26,863 nucleotides of DNA from Campylobacter sp. (GTDB lineage Bacteria > Campylobacterota > Campylobacteria > Campylobacterales > Campylobacteraceae): contig JAFVMP010000001.1 of assembly GCA_017506845.1 (NCBI GenBank), positions 1 to 26,863 on the forward strand, read 5' to 3'. The notes under the pieces were generated by a model. That model searched no databases and was not told the origin of the DNA. It saw only the letters and a list, made by a program, of their open reading frames with translations. Position numbers and translations under genes: made by a program. Below are positions 1 to 6,739 of the stretch, in pieces (the stretch's first letter is position 1; each line of letters opens with the position of its first letter).

Positions 1-363
1 TTTTGCGTTAATATAATATAAGCAAAATTTCTTTTTTTTAAAAAAAATTACACTCATCAAAGCACCTATTTATCGTATTTCAAGACATAATTAATAAAAA
101 TATTAAGTTAATATATATTAACTTGTAGCTAATATATATTAACTTGTAGCTAATATATATTAACTTAAATGCTTGATGTTATAGTATTTTTATCTTTTTT
201 AAATTAAATTAGACAAATCTCTATTTATAGGCATTTATTTAAGATTTTTTATTAATTTTTTTATGAAAATATATTAATTTATTTTTATAAGTTTTATTAT
301 TAAAGGGAAATTTTACTAGATCATTATAATATAATTAATAAAATAATTAACTTAATGGATTTA
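1..363. repeat. Left terminal inverted repeat (telomere-like end)
   Basis: The reverse complement of the last ~352 bp of the window matches this segment. The outer ~125 bp are identical, including a T8A8 run at 32-47. Inward there are substitutions and small indels, and similarity ends near the AATGGATT sequence around 355-363. The first 27 bp carry a short inverted repeat (TTTTGC at 1-6, GCAAAA at 22-27). Three copies of a TTAATATATATTAA-type palindrome lie at a 21-bp period between about 105 and 170. No gene is visible in it. I infer that this is the physical end of a linear replicon; an inverted repeat at the cut point of a circular molecule is the alternative. Confidence 0.9.
105..168. 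repeat. 21-bp tandem repeat of TTAATATATATTAA palindromes in left TIR
   Basis: A perfect 20-bp palindrome at 105-124 is followed by two further copies of its core, each introduced by TGTAGC, with a 21-bp period (two helical turns). The right TIR has one copy fewer. Regular palindromes phased by two turns would suit a dimeric DNA-binding protein bound along one face of the helix. Confidence 0.75.
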
Positions 364-368
364 TTTCG

Positions 369-400
369 ATTTTAAGCAGTTATTTTGAGATTTTTTTATA
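369..400. repeat. Direct repeat, remnant of the 33-aa peptide gene
   Basis: These 32 bases are identical to 1329-1360, which encode the last ten codons of the small hydrophobic peptide (…ILSSYFEIFL, stop). Here only that 3' part remains, just inside the TIR boundary. The segment marks the edge of a tandem duplication that includes the Abi-like gene, and shows that the upstream part of the first copy was lost where it meets the terminal repeat. Confidence 0.8.
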
Positions 401-443
401 AAATCTTATTCATAACATAAATAAAAATATGGAGCAAGTTGAT

Positions 444-1058
444 ATGAATATGGACAATGAAAAGTATATAGAATTATTCTCACAAGCTCGATTAAATGGC
501 TATTCTAGCATTGACGAACACGAACAAAATTTTAAAATTCTAGATAAAATAGCATCTAAGCTAGGTAGGATTGAAATAATAATTAGAAATAGAATTGATA
601 GAAAAATGTGTCAAAAAGATAAAGATTGGTTATTTCATTTACCAAATAATATTGATTTAGAGGCAAGCAATGAAACAAAAGACCACGATATCTTAGTTTC
701 TAGACAAACTTTTGGGTTCTGGATAAAAGTAGCTAGATACTATAAGATAGAACCAGTTGCTTTGGAAAAAGATTTTTTGGATAATTTTTCTTTTAAAAAA
801 TACTATTATAAAAATAAAGAAAGATTAAACAAGACAGAATTAAATGACTATCAAAAGGCTTGTAGTATATTATTGCTTACAAAAAATATTAGAAATAGAG
901 CTTTTCACTTTGAAAATTTATTAAAGCTAAGAAAAACTGGGATTCCTAGATTGTCTGTTAGGGTAGATTTAAAAGAAAATAGAGTTTTTTATTTTAGCAT
1001 TGAGCCAAATATGATTATTGAATATTTAGATGATATTTTGGAAAGTTTTAATAAATAA
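444..1058 (+). CDS. Abi-like HEPN-domain protein, copy 1
   Basis: A protein of about 204 residues resembling abortive-infection (Abi) family proteins. The N-terminal half carries the YSSIDEHEQNF and LGRIEIIIRNRIDR segments, and SRQTFGFWIKV matches the family's conserved S-x-x-x-F-G-F-W stretch. The C-terminal helix holds RNRAFH, which fits the RX4H catalytic motif of HEPN ribonucleases. Members of this family are known as phage-exclusion or toxin-like proteins that cleave RNA; activity here is inferred. I prefer the start at 444 because GGAG lies 9 nt upstream and that GGAG-to-ATG arrangement is conserved in the paralogue at 1405; an upstream ATG at 429 would add five residues. A hairpin at 1062 follows. 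It is a close paralogue of the next large gene. Confidence 0.75.
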   Translation: MNMDNEKYIELFSQARLNGYSSIDEHEQNFKILDKIASKLGRIEIIIRNRIDRKMCQKDKDWLFHLPNNIDLEASNETKDHDILVSRQTFGFWIKVARYYKIEPVALEKDFLDNFSFKKYYYKNKERLNKTELNDYQKACSILLLTKNIRNRAFHFENLLKLRKTGIPRLSVRVDLKENRVFYFSIEPNMIIEYLDDILESFNK

Positions 1059-1061
1059 AAT

Positions 1062-1079
1062 GGGGGAAACGCATCCCCC
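1062..1079 (+). terminator. G/C-rich hairpin after Abi-like copy 1
   Basis: GGGGGA pairs with TCCCCC across a six-base loop, four bases after the stop codon. No T-run follows, so intrinsic termination is uncertain. An equivalent hairpin at the same position after copy 2 shows that it belongs to the duplicated unit. Confidence 0.5.
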
Positions 1080-1259
1080 TCGAAATCATTAGTATTGTAA
1101 CACAATTCTGTCTAAAAAGCAATAGTTTTTGAAAAAATATTTTTTATAGATTCTAGCAAAATACCCTACAAATTTTTAAAGTTTGTCTAAAATGACAAGC
1201 TATGTCGCTTCGTTTTATTATACTTCCACTCACAAACAAACTTTACAAGGAGTAAAAAA

Positions 1260-1361
1260 ATGAAAGCAAAAACAATAATTGGTGGAATAGCACTAGGTGC
1301 GCTAGGTCTTGTGGTAGCACTTATTAGAATTTTAAGCAGTTATTTTGAGATTTTTTTATAG
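1260..1361 (+). CDS. 33-residue hydrophobic peptide
   Basis: This short ORF begins MKAKTIIGGIALGALGLVVA and continues with a hydrophobic tail ending SSYFEIFL. It has an excellent ribosome binding site (AAGGAG, 7-8 nt before the ATG). The basic N-terminus followed by about 20 apolar, glycine-rich residues predicts a single membrane span. Its stop codon lies just before the start region of Abi-like copy 2, so the two could form a small operon. An exact copy of its 3' end precedes Abi-like copy 1, which indicates ancestral linkage. The size and character resemble membrane-active type I toxins or small accessory peptides, but I recognise no family. Confidence 0.55.
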   Translation: MKAKTIIGGIALGALGLVVALIRILSSYFEIFL

Positions 1362-1404
1362 AATTATGTCTAGCAATAAAGCAAAAATCACGGAGCAGGC
1401 TGAT

Positions 1405-2025
1405 ATGATTATGGATAGTGAGAAATACATAGACTTATACTCACAATCTCGGTTAAATGGCTATTCTAGCATTGACGAGCACGAACAAAATTTTCAAATG
1501 TTAGATAAAATAGCCTCAAAGCTAGGTAGAATTGAAATAATAATTAGAAATAGAATTGATAGAAAAATGAGCCAGGGCAATAAAGACTGGTTATTTAATC
1601 TACCAGATCATATTCATCTAGATGTAAGCGATGAGACGCAAGACCACGACACTTTAGTATCTAGACAGACTTTTGGGTTTTGGATAAAGGTAGTTAGATA
1701 CTATGAGATAGAAGAATGCGCTTTTAAAAAAGAATTTTTAAGCAATTATTCTTTTAAGAAATATTATGCTAAAAATACAGAAAAAACAAACAAAGAATAT
1801 CTTTTTAGTTGGCAAATAGCTTCAATGATATTGCAGCTTACAAAAAACATAAGAAATCGTGCTTTTCACCTAGAAAATCTATTAAAACTACAACAAAATG
1901 GTTTGCCCAGGCTAAGCGCAAAGGTTGATTTTAAAAATAATATTTTTGCGATTAAACGAATAAGCCCAAATAAACTCGTTGAATTTTTAGATGATATTCT
2001 AAATGGTTTTGGTATTAAAATGTAA
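1405..2025 (+). CDS. Abi-like HEPN-domain protein, copy 2
   Basis: A paralogue of the gene at 444, with the same YSSIDEHEQNF, LGRIEIIIRNRIDRKM and SRQTFGFWIKV segments and the RNRAFH RX4H motif near the C-terminus. Divergence is mainly in the middle (after FKKYY) and in the last 30 residues. The conserved GGAG 9 nt upstream supports the start at 1405; the frame is open to an ATG at 1345 and also has an ATG at 1366. The 33-residue peptide gene ends just upstream, so coupling is possible. Retention of the putative catalytic residues in both copies suggests that both are functional, possibly with different triggers. RNA cleavage is inferred from the family, not shown. Confidence 0.75.
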   Translation: MIMDSEKYIDLYSQSRLNGYSSIDEHEQNFQMLDKIASKLGRIEIIIRNRIDRKMSQGNKDWLFNLPDHIHLDVSDETQDHDTLVSRQTFGFWIKVVRYYEIEECAFKKEFLSNYSFKKYYAKNTEKTNKEYLFSWQIASMILQLTKNIRNRAFHLENLLKLQQNGLPRLSAKVDFKNNIFAIKRISPNKLVEFLDDILNGFGIKM

Positions 2026-2028
2026 GAG

Positions 2029-2046
2029 TGGGGAGGCGTCTCCCCA
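2029..2046 (+). terminator. G/C-rich hairpin after Abi-like copy 2
   Basis: TGGGGAG and CTCCCCA form a 7-bp stem with a four-base loop directly after the stop codon. It matches the hairpin after copy 1 in position and type. No U-tract follows. Confidence 0.5.
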
Positions 2047-2110
2047 TAAATCATTTTAATTATAGCGCAATTTTAGCTAAAAAGCAAGAGTTTTGCGATA
2101 AAATTTTGCG

Positions 2111-2500
2111 CTATTTTCTTTGTTTTATTCCGCCTAGCATGATACCACAAGTGATTGTATCGCTTGTTTGCTCTTGGCTTGTGTTTGTGCCGATATAGAC
2201 ATCATCAATCTTGTTGTCTAAGCACTCATTTATCGTCTCTATGGTGCTTTGCGCTATCTCAAATGGCAAATCAGGGCGAGTGCTAATGTGGATAAATGCT
2301 ATTTTTGCGCTTTTTAGATTGTAAAGTTCGCTCTCTGTATCAAAAAGCTCTTTGATTTTTGAGACTATGTTTTGCTCATTTGCTTTGATCTCTTTGATAT
2401 AAGAAAGTCCGCCGATATCTAAAAAGTCCTTTAAATCGTTATGGTCAAAATAGATATCGTCTTGCTCATGTGCTTTGAAAAATGATTTTAGTAGTTGCAT
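2111..2500 (-). CDS. FtsZ C-terminal-domain-like protein lacking the GTPase domain
   Basis: This 129-residue protein aligns by eye with the C-terminal half of FtsZ. DHNDLKDFLDIGGLSYI resembles the FtsZ D-x-x-D-[LV]-x-x-[IV]-M-x-x-x-G-x-A-x-[IM] segment. KSAKIAFIHISTRPDLPFEI resembles K-G-A-x-G-x-L-[LI]-x-I-T-G-G-x-D-L-x-L-x-E. DDVYIGTNTSQ with the final ITCGIMLGGI matches the D-x-x-I-x-x-G-x-x-x-D strand region and the V-T-V-I-A-T-G strand. The nucleotide-binding domain with the GGGTGTG signature is absent, and no remnant of it is seen nearby. An AAGGA site precedes the ATG by about 8 nt. It is the only leftward gene of the cargo region. A stand-alone C-terminal domain could bind host FtsZ; that role is inferred. 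Confidence 0.55.
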   Translation of the reverse strand: MQLLKSFFKAHEQDDIYFDHNDLKDFLDIGGLSYIKEIKANEQNIVSKIKELFDTESELYNLKSAKIAFIHISTRPDLPFEIAQSTIETINECLDNKIDDVYIGTNTSQEQTSDTITCGIMLGGIKQRK

Positions 2501-2609
2501 TGTTGTTCCTTTTTTAATATAAAATTATAGCAAAACAAAGCGACAATGTGTGTCGGTTTTTAGGCTTTTTAGATATATCTTGGGTTTATAAAAAAGCTAC
2601 AAAATTAGC

Positions 2610-2615
2610 TATAAT
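2610..2615 (+). promoter_or_regulatory. Putative -10 box
   Basis: TATAAT lies 25 nt upstream of the ATG at 2641. An AAGGAGAG ribosome binding site sits between them. There is no consensus -35, as usual for Campylobacter sigma-70 promoters. Confidence 0.55.
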
Positions 2616-2640
2616 TACAAAAACTTAAAAAGGAGAGAAA

Positions 2641-3417
2641 ATGAGTGGAGTTAAATTAAAAGAGCTTTTAACGAAAGAGTCTTTGCTAGAAAATGGAGTT
2701 AATGGGTTAGAAGAAAAATTTGATGAAATTGCCAAAATTCTACTAACAAAAACAAAAATAGTAAAAGGCATAAGAGAATACTATATTACGGATATAGAAT
2801 TCTACCTTTATTGTGATGGACACGAGGATATTATCACTTATCCACGAAATTGCAAGGCAGGCGATTGGTTTTTTCACGATAGTGGCGTAGATATCAGTTT
2901 TGGTAGCAATTTAAGTTTTGAAGACGATAAGGCGATTTTGGAAAATAATTCCTTTTTTGGCGGAATTTTACTGCGTGGAATAAAGCCAGTGGGTGGATAT
3001 TCAAGCAGCAAAAACCTAACGGATGCCCCTAAAAATATTGTTGACGAACTTTTTGATAAATTTAGTGCTTTTGAAGAATCGGAGCATTTTTTAGTAAATT
3101 TTCCTCTTTTAAAAGAAGAGTCAGGTCATGACCTAAAAGATCAAAAACTGAACGATATTGCTACAAGAACTTATCGTCATCATATTTTACGGAAATGCGA
3201 AAACAATAAAATAATAAAAGGTTTTATAGGAAAAGAAGAAATTGATAGAATAAAAAGCAGCATAGAAGAAATAAAAAAATATTCAACTCCAAGAGCTGAG
3301 TTGATTCTATCAGATAGGTATGTAATTAACAATGATAAAGGAAAAGAGAATATAATAAATGCTTTTGCTGACAGTGCTCTAAAGCCTTACCGCTACACAG
3401 TAGATCAAACTAAATAG
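2641..3417 (+). CDS. Conserved hypothetical protein (HxD / WFFHDSGVDISFG motif)
   Basis: A 258-residue soluble protein of unknown function. The first ~120 residues contain a compact set of motifs: YITDIEFYLYCDGHEDIITY, then GDWFFHDSGVDISFG, then FGGILLRGIKPV. I associate this pattern with a widespread uncharacterised family that resembles small nucleic-acid-acting or glycosylase-like folds, but I cannot place it securely. The second half (LNDIATRTYRHHILRK… to the end) is helical and lysine-rich, perhaps a substrate-binding extension. Start and ribosome binding site (AAGGAGAG, 7 nt before the ATG) are strong. It has its own promoter and is followed by TTCTAGAA palindromes instead of a coupled gene. 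Confidence 0.6.
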   Translation: MSGVKLKELLTKESLLENGVNGLEEKFDEIAKILLTKTKIVKGIREYYITDIEFYLYCDGHEDIITYPRNCKAGDWFFHDSGVDISFGSNLSFEDDKAILENNSFFGGILLRGIKPVGGYSSSKNLTDAPKNIVDELFDKFSAFEESEHFLVNFPLLKEESGHDLKDQKLNDIATRTYRHHILRKCENNKIIKGFIGKEEIDRIKSSIEEIKKYSTPRAELILSDRYVINNDKGKENIINAFADSALKPYRYTVDQTK

Positions 3418-3424
3418 ATTACTA

Positions 3425-3471
3425 GAATTCTAGAATTCTCTTAGGGGAATTCTAGAATTCCTGCCTAAGAA
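3425..3471. repeat. Nested GAATTCTAGAATTC palindromes
   Basis: Two copies of the palindrome GAATTCTAGAATTC lie 20-25 bp apart. The second is framed by CTTAGG and CCTAAG, so a cruciform or RNA hairpin is possible. The same TTCTAGAA core recurs in intergenic gaps near 6480, 9700, 10250 and 10850. It may act as a terminator-like structure for the gene ending at 3417, but there is no T-run. Confidence 0.5.
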
Positions 3472-3512
3472 ATTCCTAAGAAATTTTTCAGTTTTACTAC
3501 ATTTTGCGCCGT

Positions 3513-3518
3513 TATAAT
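3513..3518 (+). promoter_or_regulatory. Putative -10 box
   Basis: TATAAT lies 25 nt upstream of the preferred ATG (3543) of the agmatine deiminase-family gene. It falls inside the longer open frame, which argues against an upstream start. Confidence 0.5.
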
Positions 3519-3542
3519 CTTACAAAAAAAAAAGGCGTAAAA

Positions 3543-4412
3543 ATGAATGATTTTGATACAAACTTTGTGTATATCTCAAGGCTTTTACGAAGTGATTTTA
3601 AGCCCTTTTGCGATGAGCTAACTGGGCTTTTTGATAAGCTTGGCATTGTATGGGATTTTTTAGATGGCACGAGAGATATCTGGGTGCGTGATTTCATGCC
3701 AGTTCAGCTGAGCAAAGATGGCTTTTGGGGCTACAAATATAGCCCTGATTATCTGCTGGGCAAAGAGCAGTATATCAGCGACCAAAGCAAAATCGCAAAG
3801 AATATCAATCTAGAATTAGATATTAGCAATATAGTCTTTGATGGTGGAAATATCGTCTTTGCTGGCGAGTATGCGCTGGTCTGCGATAAGGTTTTTGCTG
3901 AGAATTCTAGAAGCAAAAATGACAAAGAGTTTATAGCTCGCTTAGAAAAAGAGCTTGGCAAAAAGCTGATTTTCTTGCCTTGGAGAGCGCATCCTAGCGA
4001 TAAAAATGGCGATATTTACGGACATAGTGATGGCTTTGTCAAATACTGCGGAAAGAACAAAATTCTAATGTCAAGCCACGCTGATAGCTATCCTAGCGAA
4101 GCGCAAGATATAAAGCTAATTCTAGAATTCCATGGATTTAGCGTGGAGCAGATGAGCTTTGCTAAGCCTTGTTATGAATACGACTGGGCATATATAAACT
4201 TCTTACAAATAGGCTCGCATATCATCATGCCTAGCTTTGGCAGTGCTAATGATGAAATAGCAAAGGAATTTATAGCTAGAGCTTTTGTGGGGACAAAAAT
4301 ATCTAGCGTAAACTGCCAAAAAATCGCTAGTTTGGGTGGTGCTTTGCACTGCGTAGCGTGGAATATTTTTAAAAAATCTAATGCTACAAACGACAAATTT
4401 ATGTCTGCTTAG
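3543..4412 (+). CDS. Agmatine deiminase / peptidyl-arginine deiminase family protein
   Basis: A 289-residue enzyme of the guanidino-group-modifying superfamily, of the kind that converts agmatine to N-carbamoylputrescine plus ammonia in the cytoplasm. Visible family signatures are RDIWVRDFMP (about residues 44-51, with the substrate-binding Asp), FDGGNIV, GHSDGFV (His161 and Asp163, the catalytic pair) and LGGALHC with the nucleophilic Cys at about residue 270. Length is somewhat below the ~340-370 of standard agmatine deiminases. The family's usual GHVDN reads GHSDG here, so substrate specificity is uncertain. The start at 3543 is preferred over 3504 because of an AGGCG-type site just upstream and a TATAAT at 3513. 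It stands alone, with a separate promoter before the next gene. Confidence 0.85.
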   Translation: MNDFDTNFVYISRLLRSDFKPFCDELTGLFDKLGIVWDFLDGTRDIWVRDFMPVQLSKDGFWGYKYSPDYLLGKEQYISDQSKIAKNINLELDISNIVFDGGNIVFAGEYALVCDKVFAENSRSKNDKEFIARLEKELGKKLIFLPWRAHPSDKNGDIYGHSDGFVKYCGKNKILMSSHADSYPSEAQDIKLILEFHGFSVEQMSFAKPCYEYDWAYINFLQIGSHIIMPSFGSANDEIAKEFIARAFVGTKISSVNCQKIASLGGALHCVAWNIFKKSNATNDKFMSA

Positions 4413-4417
4413 TCTTG

Positions 4418-4423
4418 TATAAT
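4418..4423 (+). promoter_or_regulatory. Putative -10 box (TGTATAAT)
   Basis: TATAAT with a preceding TG lies 26 nt before the ATG of the AAA+ gene and just after the stop codon of the deiminase gene. It is an extended-type -10 element, common where -35 boxes are weak. Confidence 0.5.
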
Positions 4424-4448
4424 ACTATAAAAATTCAAAGGAGCTAAA

Positions 4449-6479
4449 ATGAAAGTTTACACGCCAACTGGTCTAAGAGATAAAATCAAGCTATGGGCAC
4501 TAAGAGCGATATTTGAGTGCGATGGAGTGTATGATCTGGTGATTAAAAATGATGATGTTCGTGAGCTTTTTAGGATTCCTTGTGATTTGGAGAAAAAAGA
4601 CGCTCCAAAGGTAAGCAAAATGCTAAAAGACGAGCTAAGACGCCTTGAAGAGCTAAATGAGGCTGGTAAAATAGGCTCTAATGCTAACCTAAACGCAAAC
4701 TTAGAGCTAGTAAAAAACACTCTTGGTCTAAATCAAACTGAGCGTGATTTGCTAGAGTTTTTTGCTGCATCAAAGTCTATAGGAGTGTTAAAAGAGCTAA
4801 TGAAAGATATCAAGGTGGATACTTTTGAGCTAAGCTTTTTCATCTCAAAGGTGCTTGGAGCAAGGCTAAATCTAGTAAAATCTGCGCTAAAGGCTAACTC
4901 GGCTCTGCTTTCTTGTAAAATAATTAAGCTTAATAAAAATCGTTATAGACCTGATTTTGACGATTTGATAGAGTTTTGCGATGATGATTTTCCTTTTAAT
5001 TTAATAGAGCTTAAAAAGCCTAGTATTGATATGCTTTTTGCTGGGATTTTGCGCAAGTGTTCTAGCCCAAAGCTTGAAATAAGTGATTATGAGCATTTGA
5101 GTATAAAGACTGATGATATCTTAGAGTATTTAAAAAACTGCCAAAAAGGCGCAAATATCTTGCTTCATGGTTTGCCTGGCACTGGCAAAACCGAGTTTTG
5201 TAAGGCTATTGCTAGCAGGCTTAAAAAAGAGCTTTTTGAGGTGGCATTTTGCGATGATGATGGGGATAGTCTAAACTCACTTGAGAGATTTTCTAGCTTA
5301 ATTTGCGCAAATGCTCTGCTGGAAGCGAAAAATAGCGTTATTTTGTTTGATGAAGTGGAAGATATTTTTAGAGATAGGCATATTTCAAAGGCTCTCATAA
5401 ACCGCACGCTTGAAGAAAATATAGTGCCTACATTTTGGCTTACAAATGATGTTTATAGCATGGATAATGCGTATATTAGGCGATTTGATATGGTAATAGA
5501 GTTTAAAATCCCGCCAAAAACTAAGCGCAAAGAGCTAATAAAAAATTACACAAAAGGGGCTGTGTGCGAAAAAACTATAAATAAACTAGCCAAAAACAAA
5601 GATATCGCCCCAGCTCTAATAAGTAGCGTAAGCAAGGTGCTAAACACGCTAAAAGTGGAGAACGAAAAAGAGAGAAATAAGCTCTTTACCACGCTAATAA
5701 ATGCTAATCTAAACGCCCAAGGCAAACTACGCATAGAGAGCAAAAAGTCTAAAAAAAGCAAGGGCACAGAGCTGCCGCAAAGCTACGATACTAGCTATAT
5801 AAATACTAGCGTAGACCCGCAAGCTATGGTAGCAGGTATAAAAGAAAGACCAAATGCTAGGATATGCATATATGGCGTAGCTGGCACTGGTAAAAGTGCG
5901 TATGCTAAGTTTATAGCTAGCGAGCTAGGCAAAGATATAATCATCAAAAAGGCTAGCGAAATTCTAGGAATGTATGTAGGGCAAACCGAGAAAAATATAG
6001 CCAGCGCATTCAAAGAAGCAAAGAGCAAGAAAGCTGTGCTTGTGTTTGATGAAGTAGATAGCTTTTTGCAAGATAGAAGCAGCGCAAATCGCAGCTGGGA
6101 GATAAGCCAAGTAAATGAAATGCTAGTTCAAATGGAGAGCTTTGAGGGCGTGTTTATCGCTACTACTAACCTTTGTGATAGCCTTGATAAAGCAAGCTTA
6201 AGGCGCTTTGATTTAAAGCTTGAGTTTGGATATCTAAAAGCTGAGCAAGCTAGCGCATTATTTAAAAAAGAATGCGAGCTTTTAGGGCTTGAAGTAAGCG
6301 CTGGGGCTTTGGAGCGTGTAAGCTCTCTTAGAGCCTTAGCCCCTGGCGACTTTGCGGCGGTTAAAAGAGCAAATGCCTTTTATCCTATAAAAGATAGCGA
6401 TGACTTTGCTAAACGCTTGGCTGATGAAGTAAAGATAAAAAACGCTGAAAGTGGCAGCAAACTAGGCTTTGTGAGATAG
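4449..6479 (+). CDS. Double AAA+ ATPase
   Basis: A 676-residue protein with two AAA+ modules. An N-terminal helical region (about 1-210) precedes module 1, with Walker A GLPGTGKT at 241-248, Walker B ILFDEVED near 298 and a downstream YIRRFDMVIEF arginine-finger region. Module 2 has Walker A GVAGTGKS near 476, Walker B LVFDEVDSFLQDR near 532 and SLRRFDLKLEF. Both nucleotide sites look intact. The arrangement resembles CDC48/VCP-like or clade-3 AAA remodelling ATPases, which thread or disassemble proteins; the target is unknown. AAGGAG precedes the ATG. A strong terminator follows at 6502, so it is a one-gene unit. No partner protease or adaptor lies next to it. Confidence 0.85.
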   Translation: MKVYTPTGLRDKIKLWALRAIFECDGVYDLVIKNDDVRELFRIPCDLEKKDAPKVSKMLKDELRRLEELNEAGKIGSNANLNANLELVKNTLGLNQTERDLLEFFAASKSIGVLKELMKDIKVDTFELSFFISKVLGARLNLVKSALKANSALLSCKIIKLNKNRYRPDFDDLIEFCDDDFPFNLIELKKPSIDMLFAGILRKCSSPKLEISDYEHLSIKTDDILEYLKNCQKGANILLHGLPGTGKTEFCKAIASRLKKELFEVAFCDDDGDSLNSLERFSSLICANALLEAKNSVILFDEVEDIFRDRHISKALINRTLEENIVPTFWLTNDVYSMDNAYIRRFDMVIEFKIPPKTKRKELIKNYTKGAVCEKTINKLAKNKDIAPALISSVSKVLNTLKVENEKERNKLFTTLINANLNAQGKLRIESKKSKKSKGTELPQSYDTSYINTSVDPQAMVAGIKERPNARICIYGVAGTGKSAYAKFIASELGKDIIIKKASEILGMYVGQTEKNIASAFKEAKSKKAVLVFDEVDSFLQDRSSANRSWEISQVNEMLVQMESFEGVFIATTNLCDSLDKASLRRFDLKLEFGYLKAEQASALFKKECELLGLEVSAGALERVSSLRALAPGDFAAVKRANAFYPIKDSDDFAKRLADEVKIKNAESGSKLGFVR

Positions 6480-6501
6480 GGAATTCTAGAATTAGCTGAG
6501 G

Positions 6502-6537
6502 ATAAAGGTAAAATTTTACAATTTTACCTTTATTTTT
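6502..6537 (+). terminator. Intrinsic terminator after the AAA+ gene
   Basis: A perfect 14-bp stem (6502-6515 with 6520-6533, containing AAAGGTAAAATT and its complement) has a four-base loop and is followed by a T-run. Confidence 0.8.
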
Positions 6538-6565
6538 AAAATATTTTGCTATAACATGGCTTAAA

Positions 6566-6638
6566 GCGTTAATGCGCCAATGTAGTCAAGGCGGACTGCA
6601 AACATAGGGAGATATAGGTTCAACTCCTGCTTAGTGCT
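6566..6638 (+). tRNA. tRNA-Cys-like sequence with disrupted anticodon stem (pseudo-tRNA?)
   Basis: The span has tRNA size (about 73 nt). GCGTTAA (6566-6572) can pair fully with TTAGTGC (6631-6637), allowing G-U pairs. CGCC (6575-6578) pairs with GGCG (6590-6593) as a D stem around an 11-nt loop. A TTCAACT loop at 6619-6625 has the T-arm consensus. GGACTGCAAA at 6593-6602 matches the usual tRNA-Cys anticodon-loop context (GCA). The 3' side of the anticodon stem, where TCC is expected, reads CAT, and the T stem has a mismatch, so the molecule is probably defective or divergent. No CCA is encoded. Confidence 0.4.
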
Positions 6639-6739
6639 TTACTTTTTTACTCTTGGCTACGTTTCTTGTTTTTGTTATCTTAAAGGTTTGAAATACATCA
6701 TTATTATGTTAGAATTTTGAAAATTAAAAAAGGCAAAGC

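Noticed and set aside
105..170. CRISPR array or tRNA-like palindromes in the TIR
   Set aside because: Units are 21 bp with no spacers; they are simple palindromic tandem repeats.
2063..2113. Long imperfect inverted repeat (TAGCGCAA…TTGCGCTA) as a shared terminator
   Set aside because: The arms are far apart and interrupted, and one arm overlaps the stop codon of the FtsZ-like gene; only the short hairpin at 2029 was kept.
2641..3417. 3-methyladenine DNA glycosylase
   Set aside because: A faint resemblance in the first 120 residues, but no motif secure enough to name the enzyme.
3421..3475. Insertion-sequence ends
   Set aside because: The TTCTAGAA palindromes recur in many gaps and within genes, without any transposase between them.
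4449..6479. ClpA/ClpB-type chaperone or RuvB
   Set aside because: Two AAA+ modules are present, but the N-terminal region and the spacing of the motifs do not match Clp proteins, and RuvB has a single module.
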